The position numbers and the translations under genes were made by a program. Shown piece by piece: positions 7,780 to 15,045 of a DNA stretch of 50,234 bases (its first letter is position 1; the number at the start of each line of letters is the position of its first letter). Under the pieces are notes generated by a model. It was given only the letters and a program-made list of their open reading frames with translations. It was not told the DNA's origin and did not search any database. The stretch comes from JAAYCI01 sp964472465 (GTDB taxonomy: Bacteria > Bacillota > Clostridia > Oscillospirales > Ruminococcaceae), in assembly GCA_964472465.1 (NCBI GenBank), contig CAYYLW010000005.1:1-50234 (forward strand), read 5' to 3'.

Positions 7780-8100
7780 TCATTCAATGCACTCGTCCCC
7801 CTCTGTGCCGCCCGCCGGGCCAGCCGCCCACTGGTCATCCACTTCCAGTTCATCCACAATGCCCACCACGGCGGCGTCGATGGCGCCCTCCTTCCGGCCG
7901 GCGGCATTACGGGCCGCCGCGCCCGAAACGTACAACACCAGTTCCCCCACGCCCGCGCCCACGGTATCCACCATCACCTTGGCTGGGCCCTCGGGGCACA
8001 GCGCCAAATCCAGCGGCTGGGCCACCAGCAATTTCATGCCCACCAGGGTATCATCTTTCCGGGTGGCCACCACCGTGCCCACCACTCTTCCTAAATTCAT
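7780..8100 (-). CDS. BMC-P shell vertex protein (EutN/CcmL family)
   Basis: The 106-residue product is a bacterial microcompartment pentamer. It starts MNLGRVVGTVVATRKDDTL and continues GMKLLVAQPLD, then VDTVGAGVGELVLYVSGAAAR, the EutN/CcmL OB-fold signature. Five copies cap the vertices of the icosahedral shell. The C-terminal tail after VVGIVDELE is an acidic, Gly-rich extension. AAAGGAG lies upstream. It is the only pentamer gene in the window. Confidence 0.93.
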   Translation of the reverse strand: MNLGRVVGTVVATRKDDTLVGMKLLVAQPLDLALCPEGPAKVMVDTVGAGVGELVLYVSGAAARNAAGRKEGAIDAAVVGIVDELEVDDQWAAGPAGGTEGDECIE

Positions 8101-8177
8101 GCCCTTCCACTCCTTTCCAGCCCGCCTTCCCAGGGGGAAACCGGACGGAAGCTGTGTGTCTATTCGCTATACAACCA

Positions 8178-8960
8178 CTATTTCAGTAAAGTAATTTTAC
8201 GGCGGGCAGCCTCGTCCCTGGCCGCCGCTGTTACCACCGCGCCGGGGGGCAATTGCCACTGGCCGCCCCCCGTATACTGCCGTACGTCCCGCTGGGTGAT
8301 AAATACCCGCTGGCCCTCCGGCGGTTTTTCTTGGCAGGGGAATGCTGGCGGCTGGTTTTCCTCCCCCACTTGCAGCAGTTGCCGCAGGGCGGGCAAAATC
8401 TCCCCGCGCCCCACCTGCCGTACACCTAAGGCACGCAATTTTTCCGCGTAGCTTGCATACAGCGCGGCCAGTTCCCCATTTTGGCAGGCCGCACCCTCCG
8501 GGGTTTTCACCGCGCAGCTTAGGTCCATCAGCACCGGCAGGCCCTGCCACAGGGCCCACAGCACGGTACCCGCCACCGGACCTTCCCAAATGCCCAGGGC
8601 CACCTTGGCCAAATGCCCCGGTGCGGCCGCCGCTACCACCGCCCGCACCAAACCAGGCCCTCCGCTAGGCGAGGGGCCTCTTTCCAGGCACAGCCCCCCG
8701 GGGGGAAGCTGGCGGTGCAACATATCTGCCAGCGGCGCATCGGCCAGCAGCCCCACCACGTGCCCAAAACGGCACAGGGACATGCTCTCGCGCACCACGG
8801 GCCCGGCCTGCCAGCTCCCGGCGTCGGCCACCACCAGCACCTCCGGGGCCGTTTTTGCCCTGGCCGGGCCGGGCGCCGCCGGTGCGGCAACGCCACCGCC
8901 CAGGCCGGCGGGCTTTAGGCCCGCCAGCAGCTGCTGGGTGAATTCCCTACGGCTATCCAT
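8178..8960 (-). CDS. BMC-associated protein of unknown role, flavoprotein-like with EutT/EutQ-type C-terminal motif
   Basis: The 260-residue product opens with an amphipathic stretch (REFTQQLLAGLK), then a Pro/Ala-rich linker. Such short helices often direct cargo into microcompartments. The middle part (about residues 38-180; EVLVVADAG, GHVVGLLAD, KVALGIWEG, GLPVLMDLS) looks like an alternating a/b, flavoprotein-like fold. The end (VFITQRDVRQYTGGG then PPGAVVTAAARDEA) resembles a short segment shared by several BMC-associated proteins, such as Clostridial eut-operon proteins. I cannot assign a reaction. It sits between BMC-H and BMC-P genes, so a luminal or shell-bound role is likely. Confidence 0.7.
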   Translation of the reverse strand: MDSRREFTQQLLAGLKPAGLGGGVAAPAAPGPARAKTAPEVLVVADAGSWQAGPVVRESMSLCRFGHVVGLLADAPLADMLHRQLPPGGLCLERGPSPSGGPGLVRAVVAAAAPGHLAKVALGIWEGPVAGTVLWALWQGLPVLMDLSCAVKTPEGAACQNGELAALYASYAEKLRALGVRQVGRGEILPALRQLLQVGEENQPPAFPCQEKPPEGQRVFITQRDVRQYTGGGQWQLPPGAVVTAAARDEAARRKITLLK

Positions 8961-8961
8961 T

Positions 8962-9255
8962 TTACTGGAGCTTGGACAAGATGCAGCTCTCTACGTCGGC
9001 ATGGGGCTTCGGAATCACGTGTACCGACACCAGCTCGCCCACAGAGCGGGCTGCTTCGGCCCCGGCGTCGGTGGCGGCTTTCACCGCGCCCACATCGCCG
9101 CGCACCATGATGGTGACAAGCCCAAAGCCAATTTTCTCATAGCCCACAATGGTTACGTTGGCGGCTTTTACCATCGCATCGGCAGCTTCCACAGCCCCCA
9201 CCAGCCCTTTGGTTTCCACCATACCCAATGCGGTCCCAATTCCTGTTGCAGCCAT
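8962..9255 (-). CDS. BMC-H hexameric shell protein 1
   Basis: The 97-residue product is a canonical BMC-H domain: GMVETKGLVGAVEAADAMVKAANV, the pore region KIGFG, then GDVGAVKAATDAGAEAA and VHVIPKPH. The start is the ATG at 9255, six residues before IGTALGMVET, because AGGAGGG lies upstream; the longer frame to 9279 would put that site inside the gene. Hexamers tile the shell facets. The Phe in the pore loop, where PduA-type shells often have Ser, would narrow or make hydrophobic the central pore. Confidence 0.93.
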   Translation of the reverse strand: MAATGIGTALGMVETKGLVGAVEAADAMVKAANVTIVGYEKIGFGLVTIMVRGDVGAVKAATDAGAEAARSVGELVSVHVIPKPHADVESCILSKLQ

Positions 9256-9317
9256 ACTCAAAACCCTCCTAGATTCCATGTTGTATTGTATTGAACTATC
9301 CCTTTGGGAACAAAAGC

Positions 9318-9647
9318 CTATCTCTTGCGTTTTTCCACCTTGCCCTCACTGCCGGGCAAAAAGGATTTTTCATACTTGCCTATCACCTTGTCCACCTCTT
9401 CATGGGGCCGGGCAATAACATGGGCCGCCACCACGGTGCCCACGGCGCTTCCCGCGCGCTGGCCCGCCTCCACGGCCGCCTGCACATCGGCCACCTCGCC
9501 GGAAAGGTTTAGGGTGATGCTAATCATCTTGCCCACGCCTATCACTTTATCATACCCCACCAGTTCCACGTCCGCACTTTTGGTGGCCGCGTCCAGGGCC
9601 ACCATAGCGGTGGAAAGGCCGATGGTCTCAATCAGTCCCAGTGCCAT
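9318..9647 (-). CDS. BMC-H hexameric shell protein 2, with C-terminal extension
   Basis: The 109-residue product starts MALGLIETIGLSTAMVALDAATKSADV and has the BMC-H fold with a pore region KVIGVGK. A Lys/Arg-rich tail (PGSEGKVEKRKR) extends past the usual end. It is clearly diverged from the other two hexamers, so it probably has a different pore or position. CGGGAGGTGAAG precedes the ATG. It is flanked by the 79-aa gene and BMC-H 1. Confidence 0.92.
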   Translation of the reverse strand: MALGLIETIGLSTAMVALDAATKSADVELVGYDKVIGVGKMISITLNLSGEVADVQAAVEAGQRAGSAVGTVVAAHVIARPHEEVDKVIGKYEKSFLPGSEGKVEKRKR

Positions 9648-9669
9648 TCACTTCACCTCCCGCTGATAT

Positions 9670-9909
9670 TCAGCGTTTTTGCGCCGCCAGCTCGTCCAGG
9701 CTCATCATCCCCCCGGCGGCCTTTGGCCCTTCTGGCCGCTGGGGGCCGCGGCGCTCTTGCTGCCCTATCGCCCGCAGCAGCATTTGTTCTTCTTTTTTAT
9801 CCAAATGGGCGGGGCCCACCCCCGGCGCATCCGCCGGGGCTTCGCTGGGGTGGTAGCCCTGGCGGGCGGCCAGGTTTCTCATCACTTGTAAGGTTAGGTT
9901 ATCCGGCAT
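9670..9909 (-). CDS. Small BMC-operon protein of unknown function (79 aa)
   Basis: I do not recognise this family. The frame is supported by an AAGGTGGGGG ribosome binding site and tight packing between two BMC-H genes. The N-terminus (MPDNLTLQVMRNLAARQGY) could form an amphipathic helix like microcompartment-targeting peptides. The middle is Pro/Gly-rich and probably unfolded. A second short helix ends the protein (MMSLDELAAQ). A small adaptor that tethers cargo to the shell is plausible but unproven. Confidence 0.65.
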   Translation of the reverse strand: MPDNLTLQVMRNLAARQGYHPSEAPADAPGVGPAHLDKKEEQMLLRAIGQQERRGPQRPEGPKAAGGMMSLDELAAQKR

Positions 9910-9924
9910 GTTTGCACCCCCACC

Positions 9925-10218
9925 TTATTCTATCAGCTTGGACACTTCCCCACTGGGGTTCGGTATCACGTTGCTGGATATCAGTTCGCCCACACGCCGG
10001 GCGGCCTCTTGGCCACTGTCTACAGCGGCCTGTACCGCCGCTACGTCGCCCGCCACCACCACGGCCACCAGCCCCGAACCCACCACGCGGAAATCCAAAA
10101 TCTCCACCTTGGCGGCTTTTAGCATGGTGTCGGCGGCTTCCACAGCCCCCACCAGGCCTCTTGTCTCCACCGTACCTAGCGCCTGTCGCACGGTATCCCA
10201 CCTTTCTCTCGTTGCCAT
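9925..10218 (-). CDS. BMC-H hexameric shell protein 3
   Basis: The 97-residue product has the full BMC-H domain (ALGTVETRGLVGAVEAADTMLKAAKV, GDVAAVQAAVDSGQEAA, NVIPNP), with pore loop RVVGSG. An N-terminal MATRERWDTVRQ replaces the usual short Met-Ala lead. It is close to BMC-H 1 across the body but differs at the pore, which suggests two facet hexamers with different permeability. It lies directly after ubiD in the operon. Confidence 0.93.
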   Translation of the reverse strand: MATRERWDTVRQALGTVETRGLVGAVEAADTMLKAAKVEILDFRVVGSGLVAVVVAGDVAAVQAAVDSGQEAARRVGELISSNVIPNPSGEVSKLIE

Positions 10219-10244
10219 TCTATTGCTCTAGCCTGTTTCACATG

Positions 10245-11609
10245 CTACTTTGGAAAATACTTTTCTATAGGGAAGGTCTTTTTGTCAAATCCAGGTATCA
10301 CCGCGCGCAGGTAGCGCTCTTTCGTCTCCCCCAGGGGTTTTGTACAGTCGAAACCCAGCTTGTCGGAAATTCCCGCCTCCAAATGGCTGGGTTCTAAGGG
10401 CGAGCCAAGGGCCCCATACACCGCCACCATGTCGTGCGCGGCCTGGAACCGGGAAGCGATGGCCGCCTCCACGTCCAGCATGTCGTAGATGTCCACATCG
10501 TCGTCCACCACCACCACGTGCTTTATGTCCTTGTAGTAGCCCAGCACCCCCAAGATGGCGCTTTTCCCATCCCCGGCGGCCCGTTTTTTGATGGACACCA
10601 CCGCGTGCAAGCGGCAGCCGCCCCCAATGGTCAGGTTCACGTCCTGCACGTTCACCGTGTGGGCCAACATGGAGTAAATTTCCACCTCTTTCACCATGCC
10701 ATAGGCCAGGTGCTCCTCCCGGCAGGGGAAGGCATGCTGGAAGATGGCGCCATTGCGGTGGGTCACACATTTCACATCCATCAAGGGGGCCGTGCCCACC
10801 TCGCTGTAGTAACTCATCAGTTCGGCAAAGGGGCCCTCTTTTCCGGCATTGCCGGGCTTGATAACCCCCTCTAGCACAATTTCCGCATAGGCGGGCACCG
10901 CCAAATCAATGCTCTTGCAGGCCACCAGTTCCAGCGGCTCACCGCGCAGGGCGCTGTCCACCTCGTATTTATCCAGCCCATATTTTTGGCTGCTGATTTG
11001 CGAGGCGAGCAAAAAGCTGGCGTCATAGCCCAAAATCAGCGCGCATTCCACGCTGCGGTTTTGTTTTTCGCACTCTTTCAGCATGGCGTTTAGGTGCGGG
11101 GAGGCCGGCGATACCAGAACGTTAATGGAAGACCCTCGGTTCACCTGGAAGCGGCGCACGGCCATGTGCACCCGCCCTGTCTCAATATCCTTGTAGGAAA
11201 TCATCCCCGAGGTGATGAAGGGGCCGCTGTCCAGTTCGTTGGAGGTGGGCACCGGGAACATCTTCAGCAAATCAATGCCGCTGGTTACCACGTTTTCCTG
11301 CACCGGCCCACTGGGCAACAGGCGGGGCTTTGCCGGGTTTGCAATGGCGTTCATCATACGGGGAATACACTGGGCCATGCCCACCCCCAGCATATCACAA
11401 ATCAGCTCCCGTTTTCCAAACACCGCCCCGGCCACCGGCACCTTGCTGCCCTTCACATTGGTGAACAAAACCGGTTCTTCGTTGTTGTAGTAGCTGAGCA
11501 CCGCGCCCAGCTCAAACTTTGGGTCCACCGGCGTTTCGCACACGCGCAGGGCCCCTTTTTGGCGCAGAATCTCCAGCCCGGCGCGCATCATCTGCCGCTC
11601 TTCTGTCAT
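10245..11609 (-). CDS. UbiD-family prenyl-FMN-dependent decarboxylase
   Basis: The 454-residue product is a UbiD-family (de)carboxylase. Visible features are HMAVRRFQVNRGSSINV (prFMN and metal-binding region), EGPFAE (acidic active-site segment) and the C-terminal HVVVVDDDVDIYDMLDVEAAIASRFQ. The family removes carboxylates from aromatic, heteroaromatic or acrylic acids. Here the neighbours (ftcD, fchA, amidohydrolase, purine hydroxylase) point to 4-amino-5-imidazolecarboxylate, or its ureido precursor, an intermediate whose decarboxylation is a classic step of clostridial purine fermentation. That substrate is inference. The start overlaps the ubiX stop by 4 bp. Confidence 0.9.
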   Translation of the reverse strand: MTEERQMMRAGLEILRQKGALRVCETPVDPKFELGAVLSYYNNEEPVLFTNVKGSKVPVAGAVFGKRELICDMLGVGMAQCIPRMMNAIANPAKPRLLPSGPVQENVVTSGIDLLKMFPVPTSNELDSGPFITSGMISYKDIETGRVHMAVRRFQVNRGSSINVLVSPASPHLNAMLKECEKQNRSVECALILGYDASFLLASQISSQKYGLDKYEVDSALRGEPLELVACKSIDLAVPAYAEIVLEGVIKPGNAGKEGPFAELMSYYSEVGTAPLMDVKCVTHRNGAIFQHAFPCREEHLAYGMVKEVEIYSMLAHTVNVQDVNLTIGGGCRLHAVVSIKKRAAGDGKSAILGVLGYYKDIKHVVVVDDDVDIYDMLDVEAAIASRFQAAHDMVAVYGALGSPLEPSHLEAGISDKLGFDCTKPLGETKERYLRAVIPGFDKKTFPIEKYFPK

Positions 11610-12169
11610 AGAAAATCCCCCTCCCAGCGCGCGTAACTCTGGTTCTCAATCCCCAGGGCGTCCAACATCTTACCCGCCACAAAAGCCACGATATCGCTTA
11701 GCTCTTTGGGGTGGTTATAAAACCCGGGGCTGGCCGGTAGAATGACCACCCCTTGGTTGGAAAGGCGCAGCATATTTTCCAGGTGGATGCTGCTATACGG
11801 CATTTCCCGCACCAGCAGCACCAGGCGGCGGCGCTCCTTAATGCACACATCGGCGGCCCGAGTAAGCAAACCATCGGAATACCCGTTTGCCACCGAGGAC
11901 AAGGTTTTCATCGAGCAAGGCGCCACCACCATTCCATCGGTTTTAAAGCTTCCGCTGGCTAAGGTGGCCCCCAGGTTTTTGTTCTCGTGCCACACGTCGC
12001 ACATCCCGCGCAGTTCGTCCTCTGTAACCCCGCACTCGTGCTGGGCCACCTTCAGCCCCATCTCCGACGCCACCAAATGGGTCTCTATGTCCATCCCGCG
12101 TAGCATCTGCAAAAGAGCTAGGGTGTATATCGCCCCGCTCCCCCCCGATAAACCCACACAAATTTTCAT
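11606..12169 (-). CDS. ubiX: Flavin prenyltransferase (UbiX family)
   Basis: The 187-residue product is a UbiX-type flavin prenyltransferase that makes the prenylated FMN cofactor required by UbiD enzymes. The FMN-binding signature GLSGGSGAIY, the core SMKTLSSVANGYSDGLLTRA, and RRRLVLLVREMPYS are all present. It is fused by stop/start overlap to ubiD, so both are made together. The ATG at 12169 sits just before the glycine-rich loop; a GTG at 12181 is an alternative start. The symbol reflects family membership, not a ubiquinone role. Confidence 0.9.
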   Translation of the reverse strand: MKICVGLSGGSGAIYTLALLQMLRGMDIETHLVASEMGLKVAQHECGVTEDELRGMCDVWHENKNLGATLASGSFKTDGMVVAPCSMKTLSSVANGYSDGLLTRAADVCIKERRRLVLLVREMPYSSIHLENMLRLSNQGVVILPASPGFYNHPKELSDIVAFVAGKMLDALGIENQSYARWEGDFL

Positions 12170-12230
12170 ACTTACCCGCACCCTACCGTTTTATTTTTTG
12201 TTGCCACACCACCGCCGGATATGGCATAGG

Positions 12231-12260
12231 CGCCGGATGCTGGGTGTGATGCATCCGGCG
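12231..12260. other. Intercistronic hairpin between ftcD and ubiX
   Basis: CGCCGGATGC and GCATCCGGCG form a perfect 10-bp stem around a 10-nt loop. A second weaker hairpin (AAAGCCCT...AGGGCTTT) lies nearer ftcD. Neither is followed by a U-run, so mRNA processing or stability is more likely than termination. Confidence 0.5.
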
Positions 12261-12292
12261 CTCAAAGCCCTCGTTTCCCTTTGTAAGGGCTT

Positions 12293-13237
12293 TTATAAGC
12301 CCATTAGGTGTGTTTCTAAAATCTGGCTTTCCTGAAAGCTTTCCAGCCCCAGGCTGTAAGCAAGGCCCGCCATCACGGCATCCAATTTGATGGGCCCCAC
12401 CAACTCCGAGCCTGTTACCGCAACGCCAAGGCGCCCGGCCTCCCGTTTGCAAAACTCAAACACCCGTGGAATGGGGGTGTTATCACAATCGAACAGGTTC
12501 ATCGAGACCACCACGCCCTCGTGTTCGGGGAATTTGATGCCCACGGCGCGTATGCTGGAAAACCCGCCCGAAGGGCCGCGTACCGCCTTGGCAATCTTCT
12601 TGGCAAACTCCACATTTTCTGTGCCCAGGAACACATTGTAGGCGGTTAGGCCATTCTCCTCGCAGCTTACAATGGTGGCCCCGGCTTGGTCACTCAGCAG
12701 GCCGTCCTTCGAAAAGTCCGGCTTGCGGTTTTCATACTCTTCGGCGCGCGCAGGGTCGCTTTTGCAGTCCAGCAAAAGCTGGCGCACCCCTTCGTACTGG
12801 CCTTTGCGGATATAGGCAAAGGAGGCCCTATCGGGTGTACGGGCATTAAGCCCGGCAAAATAAACCGGCACCCCAGTGGCTTCATAATACTCCTTGCCTA
12901 TCTCTTCGGCAAGGGCTTTGGTCTCCTCCACCGAAATATTCTTGAAGGGAAAGATGGGCAAAGTGTCCTGCGCGCCAATGCGCGGGTGGCTGCCCTGCTG
13001 CTTTGTCATGTCGATCAGCGAAACCGTTTTCTTCCCCATGGCCACCAGGGCTTTTTTTAGGGGCCCCGGCTCGCCAAACATGGTGACCACGGTACGGTTA
13101 AAATCAGCCTCGGGCTCCACGCTTACCAGCGTTACGCCCGCCACACTCTTCACTTCTGCCACCACGGCGTCAATCACATCTTGGTCGCGTCCATTGCTAA
13201 AGTTTGGCACTGCCAAAACATACTGTTTTTCTGCCAC
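12293..13237 (-). CDS. ftcD: Glutamate/glycine formiminotransferase (FtcD N-terminal family)
   Basis: The 314-residue product is a formiminotransferase. GSHPRIGAQDTLPIFP (residues 82-97) contains the catalytic histidine (His84) and folate-site residues; ELVGPIKLDAV near residue 280 is the family's C-terminal folate region. It transfers the formimino group to tetrahydrofolate. There are no histidine-degradation genes here, so the likely donor is formiminoglycine from purine breakdown rather than formiminoglutamate. The cyclodeaminase partner is a separate gene two positions upstream, as expected for split bacterial systems. A gap of about 120 bp with hairpins separates it from ubiX. Confidence 0.88.
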   Translation of the reverse strand: MAEKQYVLAVPNFSNGRDQDVIDAVVAEVKSVAGVTLVSVEPEADFNRTVVTMFGEPGPLKKALVAMGKKTVSLIDMTKQQGSHPRIGAQDTLPIFPFKNISVEETKALAEEIGKEYYEATGVPVYFAGLNARTPDRASFAYIRKGQYEGVRQLLLDCKSDPARAEEYENRKPDFSKDGLLSDQAGATIVSCEENGLTAYNVFLGTENVEFAKKIAKAVRGPSGGFSSIRAVGIKFPEHEGVVVSMNLFDCDNTPIPRVFEFCKREAGRLGVAVTGSELVGPIKLDAVMAGLAYSLGLESFQESQILETHLMGL

Positions 13238-13307
13238 GTCAAACCCCTTCTTCCCTCATCTTTATTCCCGTACATTTCTAAAACCCTGGCCGCCCCCCGG
13301 GCTGCCC

Positions 13308-14000
13308 TTATTCCTCCAACAGCGCTACCGCGCGGATGGGCGAGCCAGAACCATCCCTGATTTTCAGCGGCAGGCCCATGAACAAAAAGCGCCGCCCCAC
13401 CAGACCCTTTAGGTTACACAAATTCTCTGTATTGGTGATGTCGTATTCGGCGCACACCATATGGGCCGAAAAATCCAAATCCCCAGGATGGTCAATAGAC
13501 GGGGCATCCACCGCCATGTTTACCACCCCTTTTTCGGCCAGCCATTTGGCCGCCGCGTAGGAAAGGCCCGTGTAGGTGGTTTGGTACTGTTCAGTACCCG
13601 CATAACGATCATGGTGGGCAGTGTACATCACAAAGATATCCCCCTGGCGTATCTCCTGCCCCGAAGCCCGCAGCGCCTGCTCCAAATCCCGCGGCTCAAT
13701 GCAACGGCTGGCCGGAACAGCCGAAAGGTCTACACAAATGGCGCTGCCCCAGTAGTATTCCAGGGGCATTTTATCCACCGGGGCGCCCCCAGGCTTAAAC
13801 TCCGAAACCGCGTCCGTATGGGTTCCGCAATGCTCGCTGATGAGGAGGTTGCGGGCGGAAAACCCCAGGGTTTTACTACCGGTTTTCCGCATATTCTCCT
13901 CATAGCTCATATTGGTCATAATAAAAGTGGGCTGGTGCATGGGGAATATTGACATCCCCTGGTATATCTCTTGAGAAAGGTCCACCATTTTTAGGGCCAC
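13308..14000 (-). CDS. Cyclase-family metal-dependent hydrolase (kynurenine-formamidase-like)
   Basis: The 230-residue product belongs to the cyclase/KynB family of metal-dependent amide hydrolases. The metal motif HCGTHTD begins near residue 57; the usual following Pro-x-His is replaced by AVSEF, so the metal ligand set may differ. VDLSQEIYQGM at the N-terminus and the central VDAPSIDHPGDLDFSAH segment are typical. The GTG at 14000 was chosen because GGAAGGGAG lies 8 bases upstream; an ATG at 13988 would be too far from it. Within the pathway it could hydrolyse the ureido group of ureido-imidazole carboxylate or open imidazolone to formiminoglycine. I cannot decide between them. Confidence 0.82.
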   Translation of the reverse strand: MALKMVDLSQEIYQGMSIFPMHQPTFIMTNMSYEENMRKTGSKTLGFSARNLLISEHCGTHTDAVSEFKPGGAPVDKMPLEYYWGSAICVDLSAVPASRCIEPRDLEQALRASGQEIRQGDIFVMYTAHHDRYAGTEQYQTTYTGLSYAAAKWLAEKGVVNMAVDAPSIDHPGDLDFSAHMVCAEYDITNTENLCNLKGLVGRRFLFMGLPLKIRDGSGSPIRAVALLEE

Positions 14001-14033
14001 AGGCCACACTCCCTTCCGCGGCGCATTGATGCG

Positions 14034-14666
14034 TTAGTATTCAAAGCGCTCTCTCAGCGCGCCGGTGCCTTTTTCATAGGCTGCTGCCAGGCGTTTTTTT
14101 AGGTTTTCCAATTCGGCGGCAAACTCTGCTGCGGCCTTTTCGTCCTTCACCCCGGGCAGGTTGATGCCCACGTTCATAAAAGCACCCAGCGCCCCGGTTC
14201 TGGCACACTCCACCGCCACGCCGCAATCGCTTAGCACATTTCCATTGGCATACTGCACCACGTTCGGCAGCGCCTCACACACCTCTGTGGCAAGGCGGGC
14301 CGTTTGTAGCGGCACCTGGGTGGCCAGCAGGTTTGCTTCGGCTATGGCCTGTTTGCGCGCGGCCTGCTCGGCCTCGGTCTCCTTAGGCAACTTAAACGCA
14401 GCCATCACCTTGTTAAAGGCCGCGGTGTCATCGTCCGCATACTGCATAAATAGCAGTTTTACCTCGGCCAGGCGTAGGGCCACCGGCTCTAGGTTGGCGG
14501 GGGCCTCCTCATTTTTGGGTTTACGCAGCGTCAGTGCACAGGCCATATAGCCCAGCCCGGCGGCATAGGCCCCGTTCACAGCGGCAATGGTGCCGCCCCC
14601 CGGCGCAGGAGAAATGGAGGCCAGCTCCTCTGTGAAATCTCGTACGGTCATGTCCATCAGCAACAT
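14034..14666 (-). CDS. fchA: Formimino-THF cyclodeaminase / methenyl-THF cyclohydrolase (FTCD C-terminal family)
   Basis: The 210-residue product starts MLLMDMTVRDFTEELASISPAPGGG, the characteristic N-terminus of the cyclodeaminase family, and continues with the helical GGTIAAVNGAYAAGL, ADDDTAAFNKVM and NVLSDCGVAVECA segments. It converts formimino-THF to methenyl-THF plus ammonia and would follow the FtcD step. A frame open to 14753 adds 29 residues unlike the family, and its first codon lies inside the -10 box; GAGGGCAAACCT precedes the ATG at 14666, so that start is used. This is the first gene of the BMC operon. Confidence 0.9.
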   Translation of the reverse strand: MLLMDMTVRDFTEELASISPAPGGGTIAAVNGAYAAGLGYMACALTLRKPKNEEAPANLEPVALRLAEVKLLFMQYADDDTAAFNKVMAAFKLPKETEAEQAARKQAIAEANLLATQVPLQTARLATEVCEALPNVVQYANGNVLSDCGVAVECARTGALGAFMNVGINLPGVKDEKAAAEFAAELENLKKRLAAAYEKGTGALRERFEY

Positions 14667-14748
14667 AGGTTTGCCCTCTATATTCAAAAAAATATTCACA
14701 AAACAGGAAAAATTTACCCCTGCTTTTTTGGCTGTTTCCACCAGTTCT

Positions 14749-14778
14749 ATCATACTCTATCTGCGCAATGCTTGTAAA
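14749..14778 (-). promoter_or_regulatory. Promoter of the BMC/purine operon
   Basis: On the minus strand TTTACA (14773-14778) and TATGAT (14749-14754) are separated by 18 bp; the start would be near 14741, giving a leader of about 75 nt to fchA. The perfect palindrome begins 30 bp upstream of the -35 box, exactly as in the TRAP promoter at 475-504. Confidence 0.65.
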
Positions 14779-14807
14779 GGCGGCCTGTGCCCTATAGAGG
14801 GGCCAGA

Positions 14808-14823
14808 TATTCATTTTTGAATA
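14808..14823. promoter_or_regulatory. Activator site, perfect palindrome (BMC promoter, proximal)
   Basis: TATTCATTTTTGAATA, identical over 16 bp to the site at 534-549. It is centred about 75 bp upstream of the predicted transcription start. Confidence 0.65.
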
Positions 14824-14891
14824 GGTTTGCCGCCCTCAACTTGCTGTTTCGCGGCCAAGCCTGGCCCATTCTCCCCATTTTTCCGCTTTTA

Positions 14892-14907
14892 TATTCATTA
14901 TTGAATT
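14892..14907. promoter_or_regulatory. Activator site, imperfect palindrome (BMC promoter, distal)
   Basis: TATTCATTATTGAATT keeps the TTCA-N4-TGAA core. It lies 84 bp beyond the perfect site, in phase with it on the helix. Confidence 0.55.
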
Positions 14908-14975
14908 TCCCTGCCCCGCCCGCCCTTCTGCCTTTCCCGCTTTGACCACCGCCACTTTAACCTACTTTTGGCGGC

Positions 14976-15022
14976 AAAAAAAAGGGCAAGGCTCCAGCCT
15001 TACGCCAGGGCCCTACCCTTTT
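14976..15022 (-). terminator. Terminator of the regulator gene
   Basis: On the minus strand AAAAGGGTAGGGC pairs with GCCTTGCCCTTTT (two G-U pairs) and runs into eight Ts. It lies 24 bases past the regulator's stop codon and insulates the BMC promoter from upstream transcription. Confidence 0.75.
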
Positions 15023-15045
15023 CCTATCAAACTGTTGGTTGCCTT

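Larger units (their letters stand above)
14667..15045. other. Control region of the BMC operon and terminator of the regulator gene
   Basis: This 379-base gap holds the fchA promoter, two palindromic activator sites and the regulator's terminator. I see no gene in it. Confidence 0.75.

Noticed and set aside
14667..14753. 29-residue N-terminal extension of FchA
   Set aside because: Its start codon lies inside the predicted -10 box, the residues do not fit the family, and a proper ribosome binding site precedes the ATG at 14666.
14667..14830. Sigma-54 promoter (-24/-12) for the BMC operon
   Set aside because: No GG-N10-GC match at useful positions on the minus strand, and the regulator lacks GAFTGA.
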